64,000 nucleotides of DNA from JAMXLO01 sp963719805 (GTDB taxonomy: Bacteria; Pseudomonadota; Alphaproteobacteria; Acetobacterales; Acetobacteraceae), in the NCBI GenBank assembly GCA_963719805.1, contig CAVRDF010000001.1, positions 310,001 through 374,000 of the forward strand, read 5' to 3'. A program made the position numbers and the translations under genes. Within the stretch, counting starts at the first letter, position 1. Each line of letters opens with the position of its first letter. Positions 34,000 through 46,368 of the stretch are shown here, piece after piece. The notes under the pieces are model-generated. The model was not told the origin of the DNA. It made no database searches and worked only from the letters and a program-made list of their open reading frames with translations.

Positions 34000-35535
34000 A
34001 TGATCAACTGGACCGCGCTCATCGTCTTCATTGCGTTGTTCGGGCTCGTCACCTGGATGGGCTTCATCGCCGCACGTTGGCGGAAGGGCGATCTCGACCT
34101 GCTGCATGAGTGGGGCCTCGGCGGCCGCCGCTTTGGTACATTGGTCACCTGGTTCCTCATCGGTGGAGATCTCTACACCGCCTACACCTTCGTTGCCGTT
34201 CCCGCCTTGCTGTTCGGCGCTGGCGCCGTAGGGTTCTTCGCCGTGCCTTACACCATCATGGTGTATCCGATCCTGTATATCGTGTTCCCGCGGCTATGGT
34301 CGGTCGCGCACAAGCACGGCTATGTCACCTCGGCGGATTTCGTCCGTGGCCGGTTCGGCAACCGCTGGCTCGCGCTGGCAGTGGCATGCACCGGCATCCT
34401 GGCTACCATGCCTTACATCGCGCTCCAGCTCGTCGGTATCCAAGTTGTCATCGGCGCAATGGGGATCGAAACCAGCGGGCTGTCCGGCGACCTGCCGCTG
34501 ATCATCGCCTTCGTCATCCTGGCGGCATTCACCTACACCTCGGGCCTGCGCGCTCCGGCTATGATCGCCATCGTCAAGGACGTGCTGATCTACATCACCG
34601 TCCTCGCCGCGATCATCATGGTGCCGCTGCATCTCGGCGGCTACGACAAGGTGTTCGGCGCCGTCCCTGCTGCCAAGCTGCTGCTCGCCAAGCCGCCCGC
34701 CGGATCGCTCGGCAGCTTCAGCGCCTATGCCACGCTGGCGCTCGGATCGGCGCTGGCATTGCTGCTGTATCCACATTCGATCACCGGCATCCTCAGCAGT
34801 TCCAGTGCGCGTGTGGTGCGCCGCAATGCCGCGGCACTGCCGGCCTATTCGCTGATGCTCGGCCTGCTGGCACTCATCGGCTTCATGGCGATCGCCATCG
34901 GTGTCCAGTCGATGCCGGAGTTCGCCGACGGGTTCAAACACTACTCCAACAATTTCGCTGTGCCGGCGCTGTTCCTGGCGATCTTCCCCTCCTGGTTCGT
35001 CGGCGTCGCCTTCGCCGCAATCGCCATCGGCGCGCTGGTGCCGGCGGCGATCATGTCGATCGCAACCGCCAATACCTTCACCCGCAACATCTATCGCGAG
35101 TTCATCAACCCCGCCTGCACCGACGCCCAGGAAAGCCGCATGGCGAAAATCGTCTCGCTGGTGATCAAGGCGGGCGCACTGGTTTTCATCTTCGCCATCC
35201 CGTTCCAGTTCGCGCTTTACCTGCAATTGCTCGGCGGATTGTGGATCATCCAGACGTTGCCGTCCGTGGTGCTGGGGCTTTACACCCGGATGCTGAACGG
35301 CTGGGCGCTGCTGATTGGCTGGGCCTGCGGCTTCGTCCTCGGCACCTGGATGGCCGCATCGGTCAACTTCGCGCCGATATTCCCGCTCAGCATTTTCGGC
35401 ACGACGGTCCCCTGTTATATCGCATTGGCCGCACTCGTGGTGAACCTCGCTGTCTCCGTGGTGCTGTCGGCCTTCCTCAACGCGGTGTGGTCCGACCGCC
35501 ACAAGGACGTGACAATCGCCAGCGATTACGCCTGA
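34000..35535 (+). CDS. Sodium:solute symporter (SSS family), MctP-like permease
   Basis: 511 residues with about 13 membrane helices. The family landmarks are WGLGGRRFGTLVTWFLIGGD near the N-terminus, the long helix pair around AFTYTSGLRAPAMIAIVKD, and ALLLYPHSITGILSSSSARV. The pairing with DUF3311 is typical of monocarboxylate permeases (lactate, pyruvate, some amino acids). The start ATG is preceded by GAGAGGGCG. Substrate specificity is not readable from sequence. Confidence 0.93.
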   Translation: MINWTALIVFIALFGLVTWMGFIAARWRKGDLDLLHEWGLGGRRFGTLVTWFLIGGDLYTAYTFVAVPALLFGAGAVGFFAVPYTIMVYPILYIVFPRLWSVAHKHGYVTSADFVRGRFGNRWLALAVACTGILATMPYIALQLVGIQVVIGAMGIETSGLSGDLPLIIAFVILAAFTYTSGLRAPAMIAIVKDVLIYITVLAAIIMVPLHLGGYDKVFGAVPAAKLLLAKPPAGSLGSFSAYATLALGSALALLLYPHSITGILSSSSARVVRRNAAALPAYSLMLGLLALIGFMAIAIGVQSMPEFADGFKHYSNNFAVPALFLAIFPSWFVGVAFAAIAIGALVPAAIMSIATANTFTRNIYREFINPACTDAQESRMAKIVSLVIKAGALVFIFAIPFQFALYLQLLGGLWIIQTLPSVVLGLYTRMLNGWALLIGWACGFVLGTWMAASVNFAPIFPLSIFGTTVPCYIALAALVVNLAVSVVLSAFLNAVWSDRHKDVTIASDYA

Positions 35536-35599
35536 GCATCTGATAACGGCCGCTTAATCAAGCAGCGCCACACTCCGCTTCCGGTACGGGCGGAGCCGT

Positions 35600-37198
35600 G
35601 TGTTGCAGTGGACCGATCGATTGCAGACCGCGCTGGACCGGATCGACGCCGGCGATCCGGCGCAGGCCGAACTGATCTGCCGGCAACTTCTGCATAACGA
35701 TAATACCAATCACGCCGTGCTGTTGCTGCTTGGCCTCGCCATCGGTGCGCAGCCGGGACACATCGCGCAGGCACAGCCCCTGCTGCAGCAACTGGCACAG
35801 GTTCGAGCCGAAGCATCCGATCCTCGCCAGGAACTTGTCAGCTCCTTCATTCGCCTGCGCTGCCGCGAACTGGTCACCGCGCTGTTTTGCGGGTGCCTGA
35901 CGCAAGCTCCTGACGACGCCACTCTGCGGTATTGCACCGCCGAATTCCTGCACGAGGCATTGCTACTGAACGAAGCGGAGCAGATCCTCAGCGAAGGCAT
36001 CCGGCGCAATCCGCGCTGGCCCGCGGCGCATCAGTTGCTCGGCATCGTGCTGGCGGACCAAGGTCAATTCGGTGCAGCGATCGCCAGGTTCCGTCAGGTG
36101 ACCGCGATGGTGCCGCAGCAGCCCGGCGGCTGGGCCAATCTTGGCGCGATGCTGAAGGTCGAGGGCCGCTTCGATGCCGCGCTGAAGGCCTATGACCAGG
36201 CGATTGCCCTCGCACCGGATGACGCCCGGATACGGGTCAATCGTACAGTCGCGTTGCTGCGCGCCGGGCGTCTGCGCGAGGCGTGGCGCGACTTCGACTG
36301 GCGCCTCGCGTTGCCGGAACATCGCATCGTGGATCTCGATGGCGCGATGCCGCTGTTGCCCAACCTCGATCACGTTGCCGGCCGCACCATCCTGGTGACG
36401 CACTCGGATGGCTTCGGCGACACCTTGCAGTTCATGCGCTACGTGCCGTTGCTCGCGGCGCGCGGTGCGCGTGTGCTGCTTCGGATCCCGCAACCACTAC
36501 GGCGCATCATGGGCGGCGTGGCAGAGACGATTGGCAACGATGAACCGCTGCCGCCATTCGATTTCTATTGCCCGTTTGTCAGCCTGCCGCGCGTCTTCGA
36601 CACTTCGCTGGAGACGATCCCAAACCGCATGCCGTATCTCTCGCCCGATCCCGGTCTGGTTTCCCAATGGGCTGCGCGCCTTCCGTCCTGCGGCGTGCGT
36701 GTCGGACTGGTCTGGTCGGGGCAGGCCCGTTCGCATCTGACGGGCTTCGATGTGCTCGACGGCCGGCGCAGTACAACACTTGCCACGTTTGCGCCGCTCG
36801 GCGCCGTCGCGGGCGCACGCTTTATCAGCCTGCAAGCCGGTCCCGCCGCCGAGCAGGCGCGCGACCCGCCATCCGGCCTGACACTGCATGATCCCATGTC
36901 CGAGGTCACCGACTTCGCTGACACCGCCGCCATCATCGCCAATCTCGACGTTGTGGTGAGCGTAGATACGTCTGTCGTGCATCTCGCCGGCGCGATGGGC
37001 AAGCCGGTGCTGCTGCTCGATCGCTACGACAACTGCTGGCGCTGGCTGAGCGGCCGCACCGACAGCCCGTGGTATCCCGGTCTGCGCATCTTCCGCCAGA
37101 AGAAGCTCGGCGACTGGGCGCCTGTCATCGCCCACGTCGCTGCGGCGCTCCGCGCACTTTGCGAGAAAGGGCCAAGCCCAACCCACGGCTCGACATAG
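35600..37198 (+). CDS. TPR-repeat protein with a glycosyltransferase-9-like domain
   Basis: 532 residues starting at a GTG (35600, GGGCGGAG upstream). Residues 5-225 carry several tetratricopeptide-like repeats, clearest in AEQILSEGIRRNPRWPAAHQ, FGAAIARFRQVTAMVPQQPG and FDAALKAYDQAIALAPDD. Residues 255-510 resemble the GT-B fold of heptosyltransferase (GT9)-like domains: TILVTHSDGFGDTLQFMRYV, RVGLVWSGQA, and the nucleotide-binding VVSVDTSVVHLAGAMGKPVLLL. This TPR-GT architecture is common in alphaproteobacteria and is often linked to surface glycans, but the acceptor here is unknown. A weakly coupled SDR pseudogene follows. Confidence 0.85.
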   Translation: MLQWTDRLQTALDRIDAGDPAQAELICRQLLHNDNTNHAVLLLLGLAIGAQPGHIAQAQPLLQQLAQVRAEASDPRQELVSSFIRLRCRELVTALFCGCLTQAPDDATLRYCTAEFLHEALLLNEAEQILSEGIRRNPRWPAAHQLLGIVLADQGQFGAAIARFRQVTAMVPQQPGGWANLGAMLKVEGRFDAALKAYDQAIALAPDDARIRVNRTVALLRAGRLREAWRDFDWRLALPEHRIVDLDGAMPLLPNLDHVAGRTILVTHSDGFGDTLQFMRYVPLLAARGARVLLRIPQPLRRIMGGVAETIGNDEPLPPFDFYCPFVSLPRVFDTSLETIPNRMPYLSPDPGLVSQWAARLPSCGVRVGLVWSGQARSHLTGFDVLDGRRSTTLATFAPLGAVAGARFISLQAGPAAEQARDPPSGLTLHDPMSEVTDFADTAAIIANLDVVVSVDTSVVHLAGAMGKPVLLLDRYDNCWRWLSGRTDSPWYPGLRIFRQKKLGDWAPVIAHVAAALRALCEKGPSPTHGST

Positions 37199-37241
37199 CG
37201 GCTGCCTGCAAGCAAGAGTCTCTGCGAACAGGAGCATCGCG

Positions 37242-38012
37242 ATGTCGGAAACACCGTCCAAGCCACTCGCCGGCCGTACCGCGCTGATAACCGGCTCGGG
37301 CCAGAACATCGGCCGCGCCATCGCACTCGCCTTCGCGCAATAGGGTGCGAATGTCGTGCTGAACGGCCATCGCAATCAGGCCGCCATCGACGCCGTCGCA
37401 GCGGAAGTCCGCGCCTTCGGCGTCGGCGCGCTTGCTGTGCTGGCAGACGTCGCCGATGCCGCGGCGGTGCAGGCAATGGTCGATCAGGCCACTGCGGAAT
37501 TCGGCGCCGTGGATATCTCGGTGTCCAACGCCTCGGTGCGCCTGCACACGCCGTTCCTCGACATATCGCTCGAAGAATGGCAGCGCATCATCAATTCAAA
37601 TCTCAACGCCTCGTTCTACCTGGCGCGCGCGGTGATCCCCGGCATGCAACAACGCGGCTGGGGACGCATCATTCATATCTCCGGCCGCGACGGGTTCATG
37701 CCGATTGCCAACCGCGTGCACAACATCACCTGCAAGGCCGGTGTCTATGCGATGGCCAAGGCGCTGGCCATCGAGTTCGGTCCATTCGGTATCACGGCGA
37801 ACACCGTCGCACCTGGCGTGATCGATACCACGCGGGATCTGACCCAGTATCCGCAGTTCCGCGACGGCTATGGCGAGCGGGTGAAGAGTATCCCGGTGCG
37901 TCGCGTCGGTCATGTCGATGAAATCGCCGCGGCCTGCTGCTATCTGGCGGGCGATGCCGGTGGCTTCGTCACCGGCCAGGTTATCCACGTGAATGGTGGC
38001 GACGTGATGTGA
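37242..38012 (+). pseudogene. Short-chain dehydrogenase/reductase with in-frame amber codon
   Basis: Starts with ATG at 37242 and reads LAGRTALITGSGQNIGRAIA, the SDR nucleotide loop, then reaches TAG at 37341-37343 (codon 34) and continues in the same frame without further stops to the C-terminus (GGFVTGQVIHVNGGDVM). The downstream part alone, from a GTG at 37356, lacks the cofactor-binding loop and cannot be a working SDR. The expected residue at the stop is Glu, Gln or Lys, one substitution away. The catalytic Tyr of YxxxK is His here (HNITCK, 37719), which occurs in one SDR subgroup and need not be damage. TAG is also the normal stop of neighbouring genes, so recoding is unlikely. Confidence 0.88.
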
Positions 38013-38195
38013 TGGGGCGCTGCGGCACGGAGGCAGCTGATTGGGGGTCGAGTGCCGGATGATCACAGATCATCGCCCGTCATAATTAATTCTCAAAAGT
38101 GATAGCATCAGTTAGTAGCAAAATTATATTGCAATGGCCTAACGGATGCATTAGTGGCGCTTTGGGGCTGTTACTTTCGATGGAGGTGCAGCGCA

Positions 38196-38744
38196 ATGTG
38201 CCCGGCAGACCTTGCTCTGGTAGAAACGACAGCTGCGTCGGCTCAGGCTGAAATGAGTTTGGACGAGGCAAATACAGTCTACACCGCCTACCGAAGCTAT
38301 GTGGTCCACGAAGATGATCTTGTCCATCAACGGACGACGTGGTCCATCGCAATCCAGACATTTGCGGTGGCGACTTTCGGTCTCATATATCAGAGGCAAT
38401 TGGACGCGCTGGTCGCACTCTCAGGACCGGGGTCGCATCTAACCCCTGAACTTACCGATCTGCTGATCAATCAGTACAGAGCTGTTCTGTTGGTTGCATC
38501 ATTTGGGCTTGGCGTCAGCGCCATCTCCGGTGTCGCCGTATATGCTGCCCAAAGGTCCATCAAACATTTGGAGCATCGTTGGTACCGGGAGCACGCCCGT
38601 GATGCCTCGATCTGCCATAAGTTTCCTCAACTGACGGGGGGCGGTAATCGGATTGCGCTGTTGTTGGGTCACTGCCTGCCGCTTGGGCTACCGGTCTTCT
38701 TCGTCATTTTTTGGGTCATCGCCATCATCTATGTCGCCCACTAA
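38196..38744 (+). CDS. Predicted membrane protein of unknown function
   Basis: 182 residues starting at the ATG at 38196 (GGAGGTG eight bases upstream); an ATG 42 bp earlier lacks this signal. A soluble N-terminal helix (TVYTAYRSYVVHEDDLVHQR) leads to a hydrophobic segment near residues 55-75, a second near 110-130 and a third at the C-terminus (LGLPVFFVIFWVIAIIYV). I do not recognise a family. The 120 bp before it are noticeably AT-rich compared with everything around, suggesting foreign origin or a promoter region. Its stop is 41 bp before the end of the convergent MFS gene. Confidence 0.7.
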   Translation: MCPADLALVETTAASAQAEMSLDEANTVYTAYRSYVVHEDDLVHQRTTWSIAIQTFAVATFGLIYQRQLDALVALSGPGSHLTPELTDLLINQYRAVLLVASFGLGVSAISGVAVYAAQRSIKHLEHRWYREHARDASICHKFPQLTGGGNRIALLLGHCLPLGLPVFFVIFWVIAIIYVAH

Positions 38745-38783
38745 AACTTACCAGCAGCTCGATCGCGCCGAGGCGCTACGACG

Positions 38784-39926
38784 CTACGTCCGCGACAAAT
38801 GCCTGCTGGCGGCGATGCCAAGCTGCAGCACCATCAGGACCAGGAATGCGACCGACAGGCTGGCAACGTGCGCGATCAGCCCGATGAACACCGGGCCCGT
38901 CAGGATGCCCGAATAACCCAGCGCGGTGACGGCGGAGATTGCAGCGTGCTCCGGCATCAGCGTCTGCCGGCCCGCGCGTGTATACAGCACCGGCACGGTG
39001 TTCGAGCAGCCGAGACCGATCAGCGCAAAGCCGAACAGCGCTGATGCCCAGCTCGTCGGCAAAGTGGTGAGCGCAAAACCAGTCGCCGAACACAGGCCGC
39101 CCAGCAGGATGACCCGGCTGCCGCCAAGGCGCTGGACGACGCGATCGCCCGACAGGCGCCCTATCGTCATCGTCAGGGCGAATGCGACGTAGCCAAGACC
39201 GGCATAGGCCGTGGCCATCCCGCGCGTCTCGCTCAGGAACACCGCACTCCAGTCCAGTACGGAGCCTTCCGCCTGAAAAGCGACGAAGCACAACGCACCG
39301 ATAAACAGCACGATGCCGCGTGGCAGCACGAGGAGCGTCGTCTGCTGCGCACTGCCGTAAGCCAGCAGATTCGGCGAGGCCAGCAGCAGCGCCACGGCGA
39401 GAATGCTCACCACGCCCAGCGTCGCGGCGAACGGCGAAGCGCCCGCGCCCAACGCCGCGGTGACGCAGACCGCGCCGGCGATGCCACCGAGGCTGAACAG
39501 GCCGTGGAAGCCTGACATCATCGCTCGCCCGCTCTCGCGCTCAACGATGACCGCCTGGATGTTCATGGTCACGTCGATCGCGCCGACCGAGGCGCCGAAC
39601 ACCAGCAGCGCCAACCCCAGCAATACCGGGTCGGTCAACGTCGCCAGCAGCGGCAGGCTCAGGCAGAGCGGTACGCCGGATGCCAGGATGACGATGCGGC
39701 AACCAAACCGCGAGGCAAGCGCGCCGGCGAGGAACATGGTGACCAGCGAGCCGACACCGAGGCAGAGCAGCAGCAGCCCGAGTGTGCCCTCGTCGATGCC
39801 GGTCCGGACCTTGGCGTAGGGCACGAGCGGCGCGAACGACGCCATACCGTAGCCGGCGACGAAGAACGCGAGGCGCGTGGCGCGCTGCTGCGCGGCTGGA
39901 GTGCTGCCGGACCTGGGCTCGCTCAA
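38784..39926 (-). CDS. Major facilitator superfamily transporter
   Basis: 380 residues, about 12 membrane helices. The loop after helix 2 (ALASRFGCRIVIL) is the MFS signature A region (GxLaDrxGxkxxl), and helix 5 contains GLFSLGGIAGAV. The short length and the layout fit sugar/drug exporters of the YbjJ-like group, but the substrate cannot be assigned. It lies 25 bp downstream of alaS on the same strand and is probably carried on the alaS transcript. Confidence 0.9.
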   Translation of the reverse strand: MSEPRSGSTPAAQQRATRLAFFVAGYGMASFAPLVPYAKVRTGIDEGTLGLLLLCLGVGSLVTMFLAGALASRFGCRIVILASGVPLCLSLPLLATLTDPVLLGLALLVFGASVGAIDVTMNIQAVIVERESGRAMMSGFHGLFSLGGIAGAVCVTAALGAGASPFAATLGVVSILAVALLLASPNLLAYGSAQQTTLLVLPRGIVLFIGALCFVAFQAEGSVLDWSAVFLSETRGMATAYAGLGYVAFALTMTIGRLSGDRVVQRLGGSRVILLGGLCSATGFALTTLPTSWASALFGFALIGLGCSNTVPVLYTRAGRQTLMPEHAAISAVTALGYSGILTGPVFIGLIAHVASLSVAFLVLMVLQLGIAASRHLSRT

Positions 39927-39951
39927 GACGGCAATCGCCGTTCCGTGGTGG

Positions 39952-42591
<2,640 letters not shown>

Positions 42592-42805
42592 GGTGGTCAG
42601 GTGGGTTCCCGGAACGGTAGATGGAAGGGCAGGAAGTAGCGCGGCCCGGCCTGGAAGTCACGAGAGCGCACGGCGTGGTTGCGCCGGTTCTTGAGGACTG
42701 CGGCGAACCGTGATTATTCTAGATGCATATTGGCAGTCGCGGGGGGACGCCAGAGACGATGGGCATATGCTCGCAAAGGCGGCGGACAGAGGCCCGGGAC
42801 ATTCG

Positions 42806-43576
42806 ATGGAAGTAGTGTCGTCTCTTGCGGTGCTTGCCCTCGCCGTCGGCGTGCTTGTGCGGCTTGTTTGGCGGCGGCCCGATTTCGCCGGCGCACCGCT
42901 TGCCACCGGCTTCTTCATCGGCTTGGCGGTTGCCCTCGCGGTGGCACTTCTGGTGCCCCGTTGGTTCAGTGCTCCAACCGCGGACTCAACTGAAGTCGCC
43001 AAACTGTTCGACGTGCAACGCAAGGATATCGCGGAGATTCGTCACGACGTCGCTGGCCTGGATAGCAAGCTTGGCGCGTTGCAGGCCGAGGGCGAGGGCT
43101 TGAATCGCAGGGTCAGGCAGATCGATCAAGATTGCGCAGGTCGGTGGCACGCTCAGCGAATTGCGTCAATCGTTACGGACACTGACAAGCTGATCAAGCA
43201 GCACGTGAGCCCACCGCCACCACCACCACCGCCGCCCCCGCCAGCTAAGCCGATGGCAGAGCAGACGGCGTTGGACGGCGCTTCGGTTGCGGCGGGCAAT
43301 ACTGTTTACCCAGCATTTCCTCCCGGCAAACTTGTGATGCTTCAGTCGGCGAACATCAAATTTTGCCTGCTTCATGGCGACACCGGCGATTGCCAGGCGG
43401 CTCCGGATACCAAAGGCTGCCCACACAACTTCTATGATCTCGCCTGCCAACCCGTGGGTGGCAAGCTCGCCCACGTCGATCCAAAGTTCGCAAAGCCTCA
43501 TGGCCAGTACCTGTGTCGTCATTGCATATACGCTGAAGAACGGGGGAAGAGGCGTTGCCTGGGGTGGCCCTGTTGA
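42806..43576 (+). CDS. Membrane-anchored proline-rich, Cys-rich protein of unknown function
   Basis: Two close hydrophobic helices (residues 5-20 and 32-50) anchor the N-terminus. A short coiled-coil-like stretch follows (FDVQRKDIAEIRHDVAGLDS), then a run of 11 prolines, then a C-terminal region with seven or eight cysteines (KFCLLHGDTGDC, KGCPHNFYDLAC, LCRHC) that could bind a metal. I do not recognise the family. I start at the ATG at 42806 because it precedes the membrane segment; an ATG at 42767 and a start at 42710 are in frame. It is the first of three same-strand genes of unknown role. Confidence 0.6.
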   Translation: MEVVSSLAVLALAVGVLVRLVWRRPDFAGAPLATGFFIGLAVALAVALLVPRWFSAPTADSTEVAKLFDVQRKDIAEIRHDVAGLDSKLGALQAEGEGLNRRVRQIDQDCAGRWHAQRIASIVTDTDKLIKQHVSPPPPPPPPPPPAKPMAEQTALDGASVAAGNTVYPAFPPGKLVMLQSANIKFCLLHGDTGDCQAAPDTKGCPHNFYDLACQPVGGKLAHVDPKFAKPHGQYLCRHCIYAEERGKRRCLGWPC

Positions 43577-43710
43577 GCCGGATGCAAAGCGCCCCTGGTC
43601 GCGCGCTGGCGGCGAATCATCCCTATGCGAGTTGATAGCCAACAAGCAGGCGCCAGCACCGCCATGATCTGCCGCCTGATAAGACACCCGGCTGACAAGG
43701 GACAGCGCCG

Positions 43711-44806
43711 ATGGCCATAGCGCTTGCCGTAGCCACAGCCTGCATCCTTCTCGCCGTTCTCGTCGGCTTCGGGTACTACACGACCGTCACGCAGCAGACG
43801 CGGGAACGCAGCGCATTGCGCCAGCTGTGCGCGGCGCTTTATCCGGACTTCACCTGGCCGCATGCAGGCCGTGACACCACCCAGACATTTCGCCTGATGC
43901 TTGCCGGGATGGCCGTCTTCGGCGCTGTCCTGGTGCTCTGGTCGATCGGTGCCGGCACGCTGCGCGCAGTGTATCTGCTCAGCAGCGATGCGGTGCATTC
44001 GACGTGGCTCGCCGAGGCAAAATGCACGAAGGACAGCTGCAATTGGCAAGTGTGGCTGTTCACCTCGTTCCAGATCATCCGCGCGGTCGGTGGCGTCACG
44101 TTGCTCTGTCTCGCGGGTGGATTGGTCGGCGGCTTCCTGGGCTTTCTGTTCGGCATTCCGCGCCTGGTCAGTGCCGATGGCGCGGCGGCGGCCGCTGCTC
44201 AACCGGCCGACAGCAAGACCCCTTCCAGCAGCAAGGCAACCGCGGCCTATGAGCTCAGCACCAATCTGACTCAGGTCTCCGATTGGCTGACCAAGGTGAT
44301 CATTGGCGTCAGCCTGGTGCAGGCGCAGAGTGCCTATAGCGGCTATATCACGATCAGCCAGACCACGGCCCTTTGGCTATTCGAAAGCCGCCACGGCAGC
44401 CCTGTCGGTACTGGGCGCCGCACTTGCCGGCGGCGCCGTGTTCGGCTTCCTGTTCTTCTATCTCTACACACAACTCGTCCTGTCGCGGTTGATCGCCGCC
44501 GCCGAGCGTGCACTGGGCGCGCTGCAGGGCGCCACCGAACGCCTGCGTTCCATCGCTGCCAAAGCTCGGCAATTGGTGCCGCCAATCCGCCGCACGGCGC
44601 ATCCGAACGATGAGGTGGTTCCACCCAGCGCGGAAGAGTTGGAAGCAGCCATGGCCTATTATGCGATTCCGTTCGACGAACTCATCGCCAATCCGAATGC
44701 CACGGATGAGGAGATCCTGAGCTGGGCGCGCGCCCGCTGCCTGCTGAACGACTATCGCAGCGCCGTCCCGGCATACTTCTACCTGCTTGCGCGGAGCATG
44801 GAATGA
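43711..44806 (+). pseudogene. Polytopic membrane protein of unknown function, split by a frameshift
   Basis: Residues 1-220 in the first frame have three membrane helices, ending with GGFLGFLFGIPRLVSADG and the motif NLTQVSDWLTKVIIGVSLVQ. Near 44370-44400 the frame leaves the protein. The next frame supplies the fourth helix (ALSVLGAALAGGAVFGFLFF) and a soluble C-terminal domain of about 140 residues (SAEELEAAMAYYAIPFDEL). Joined, it would be about 365 residues. The combination of FGIPR and NLxQVSDWLTK motifs recurs in uncharacterised bacterial membrane proteins; I cannot name a function. The intact end overlaps the next gene (ATGA), as in a working operon. Confidence 0.75.
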
Positions 44807-45489
44807 GCGGCGCACCGATCAAGTCTCTGGACCCCAATCTGCTGCTGGAAGCATCGCGCGTGATGAATGCGGCCGGCCGGGATTACGTCAACGCCACCAA
44901 GCTCGTGTCGGACTGGGCACTGAAGAACCAGGCAAAAGCTGATCCGGAGATTCGGTCGGAGATCATCGGCGACGCAGCGGCGCTGCGGCTGCGCGTGCCC
45001 GGGAATTACGACAGTGCATTGGAGTTGCTGGCCGATATCGATACCCCGCAGTGTCCCGACGCCAATGGTCGTCTCCACTTGCTTCGAGCGCTGGCAAACG
45101 GTCAGAAATACAAGGCGCAGAAGGCCAGACGCGAGAAACTTGAAAAGGAAGCGTCGAAGTCGCTTGATTCGCCTGAGGCTGCCGCGCAACGCCAAGAGCG
45201 GATTGATGCGATCACTGTTGAGCTCAGCAATCTGCCGAAACACATTCGCGATGACCTCGCGATTGCCTTCAAGAGAGACACGACAACGAAAAAGGACAAC
45301 CAGGGTTACTGGAAGCGTCGATCGACAGATGATGGTGGCCCGGTCGAGGACGATTTGTGGGACGTCTTCGACGCGGACCCGGAATTTCGCCAACTGGTCG
45401 AGCTGCCAGCGGAGCCTGCCACGAGTGGCACATCCGCCACTGCACGCGCGACGCGCGACGATGAACAGCCGGAAATTCCCCCCGGCTAA
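44803..45489 (+). CDS. Soluble helical protein of unknown function
   Basis: 228 residues, start overlapping the previous stop by 4 bp. N-terminal half is helical and repeat-like (LLLEASRVMNAAGRDYVNAT, YDSALELLADIDTPQ), with a charged coiled-coil segment in the middle (KAQKARREKLEKEASKS) and an acidic, disordered C-terminus. No signal peptide or membrane helix. I recognise no family. It is probably the partner of the preceding membrane protein. Confidence 0.65.
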   Translation: MSGAPIKSLDPNLLLEASRVMNAAGRDYVNATKLVSDWALKNQAKADPEIRSEIIGDAAALRLRVPGNYDSALELLADIDTPQCPDANGRLHLLRALANGQKYKAQKARREKLEKEASKSLDSPEAAAQRQERIDAITVELSNLPKHIRDDLAIAFKRDTTTKKDNQGYWKRRSTDDGGPVEDDLWDVFDADPEFRQLVELPAEPATSGTSATARATRDDEQPEIPPG

Positions 45490-45516
45490 CTGCGCGGAGC
45501 GTAGTGACTCAGGTAG

Positions 45517-46278
45517 CTACATCTTCTTGCCGATCGTCCAGCCGCCATCCACCGTCAGCACGGCGCCGGTGATGAAGCCGTTCGCCTCGTCCGCCAGGAA
45601 CAGAATGGCGCGTGCAATCTCCTCCGGTTCCGCCCAACGTCCCAGCGCATGGATGTCGCGGATTGCCTGCGCGTATTCCGGTTCCTGGAAATAGCGCTCG
45701 GTCAGTGGCGTACGCACGACGCCAGGCGCCACCGCATTCACGCGGATGCCTTTGTCCGCCAGCTCCAGCGCCATCTCGCGGGTCAGGCCGATCACGCCGT
45801 GCTTGGATGCGGTATAGGCGGCACGATTCGGCGCCGCCATCAGCCCCAGCGTAGATGCCAGGTTGACGATTTGTCCGCTCTTGCCCTGCCGCACGATCCG
45901 CCGCGCGAACGCCTGGCTGACGAGAAAAGTGCCCGACAGGTTGACCCCGATCACCCGCTGCCATTCGTCGAATGACAGATCGAGCACGCTGACGATTTCG
46001 CGGATGCCGGCGGAATTGACCAGGACGTCGAGCCGTCCCAACGATGCCTCGGCCGTATCGATAAAGGCTGCTGCTGACTCCGGCTCCACCACATCGACGC
46101 GGAACGCATATGCCTCGCCCTTGCGCCGGCGGATTTCCTCCGCGGTGGCTTCTGCCCGCTCCACATCCAGGTCGCCGACGCCGACGCGTGCGCCACCCGC
46201 TGCGGCGGCGTAGCAGACCTGCTGCCCGATCCCGCTGCCGCCGCCGGTGACCACGACACCCCTGTCCTGAAATCCCAT
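45517..46278 (-). CDS. Short-chain dehydrogenase/reductase (classical SDR)
   Basis: 253 residues with all classical SDR motifs: VVVTGGGSGIGQQV (cofactor loop), LVNSAG, Ser in NLASTLG, YTASKHG (YxxxK) and the C-terminal GAVLTVDGGWTIG. The Asp of VGDLDVERA favours NAD(H). GGAGGGAAGC precedes the ATG at 46278. It oxidises or reduces an alcohol/ketone of unknown identity. It diverges from the PhyH gene 90 bp to its right. Confidence 0.95.
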   Translation of the reverse strand: MGFQDRGVVVTGGGSGIGQQVCYAAAAGGARVGVGDLDVERAEATAEEIRRRKGEAYAFRVDVVEPESAAAFIDTAEASLGRLDVLVNSAGIREIVSVLDLSFDEWQRVIGVNLSGTFLVSQAFARRIVRQGKSGQIVNLASTLGLMAAPNRAAYTASKHGVIGLTREMALELADKGIRVNAVAPGVVRTPLTERYFQEPEYAQAIRDIHALGRWAEPEEIARAILFLADEANGFITGAVLTVDGGWTIGKKM

Positions 46279-46368
46279 GCTTCCCTCCTGTTCGGCCGCC
46301 TGCCGCCAGGGTAGTGAGCTATTGCGCAAACCGCTAAAATGCCCCGGCACCGATCGAGGGTATCGCAC

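Noticed and set aside
34294..35502. 402-codon frame antisense to the SSS permease
   Set aside because: Composition is an Arg/Gln/Asp-rich shadow of a membrane protein read backwards.
37341..37343. Recoded UAG (pyrrolysine or readthrough) in the SDR
   Set aside because: TAG is used as an ordinary stop by neighbouring genes such as the FAH-family gene and gspH, and no tRNA or Pyl genes are seen.
43206..43245. CCACCGCCACC-type repeats as a tandem or CRISPR-like repeat
   Set aside because: They encode a proline run inside a protein; no spacers or constant repeat length.
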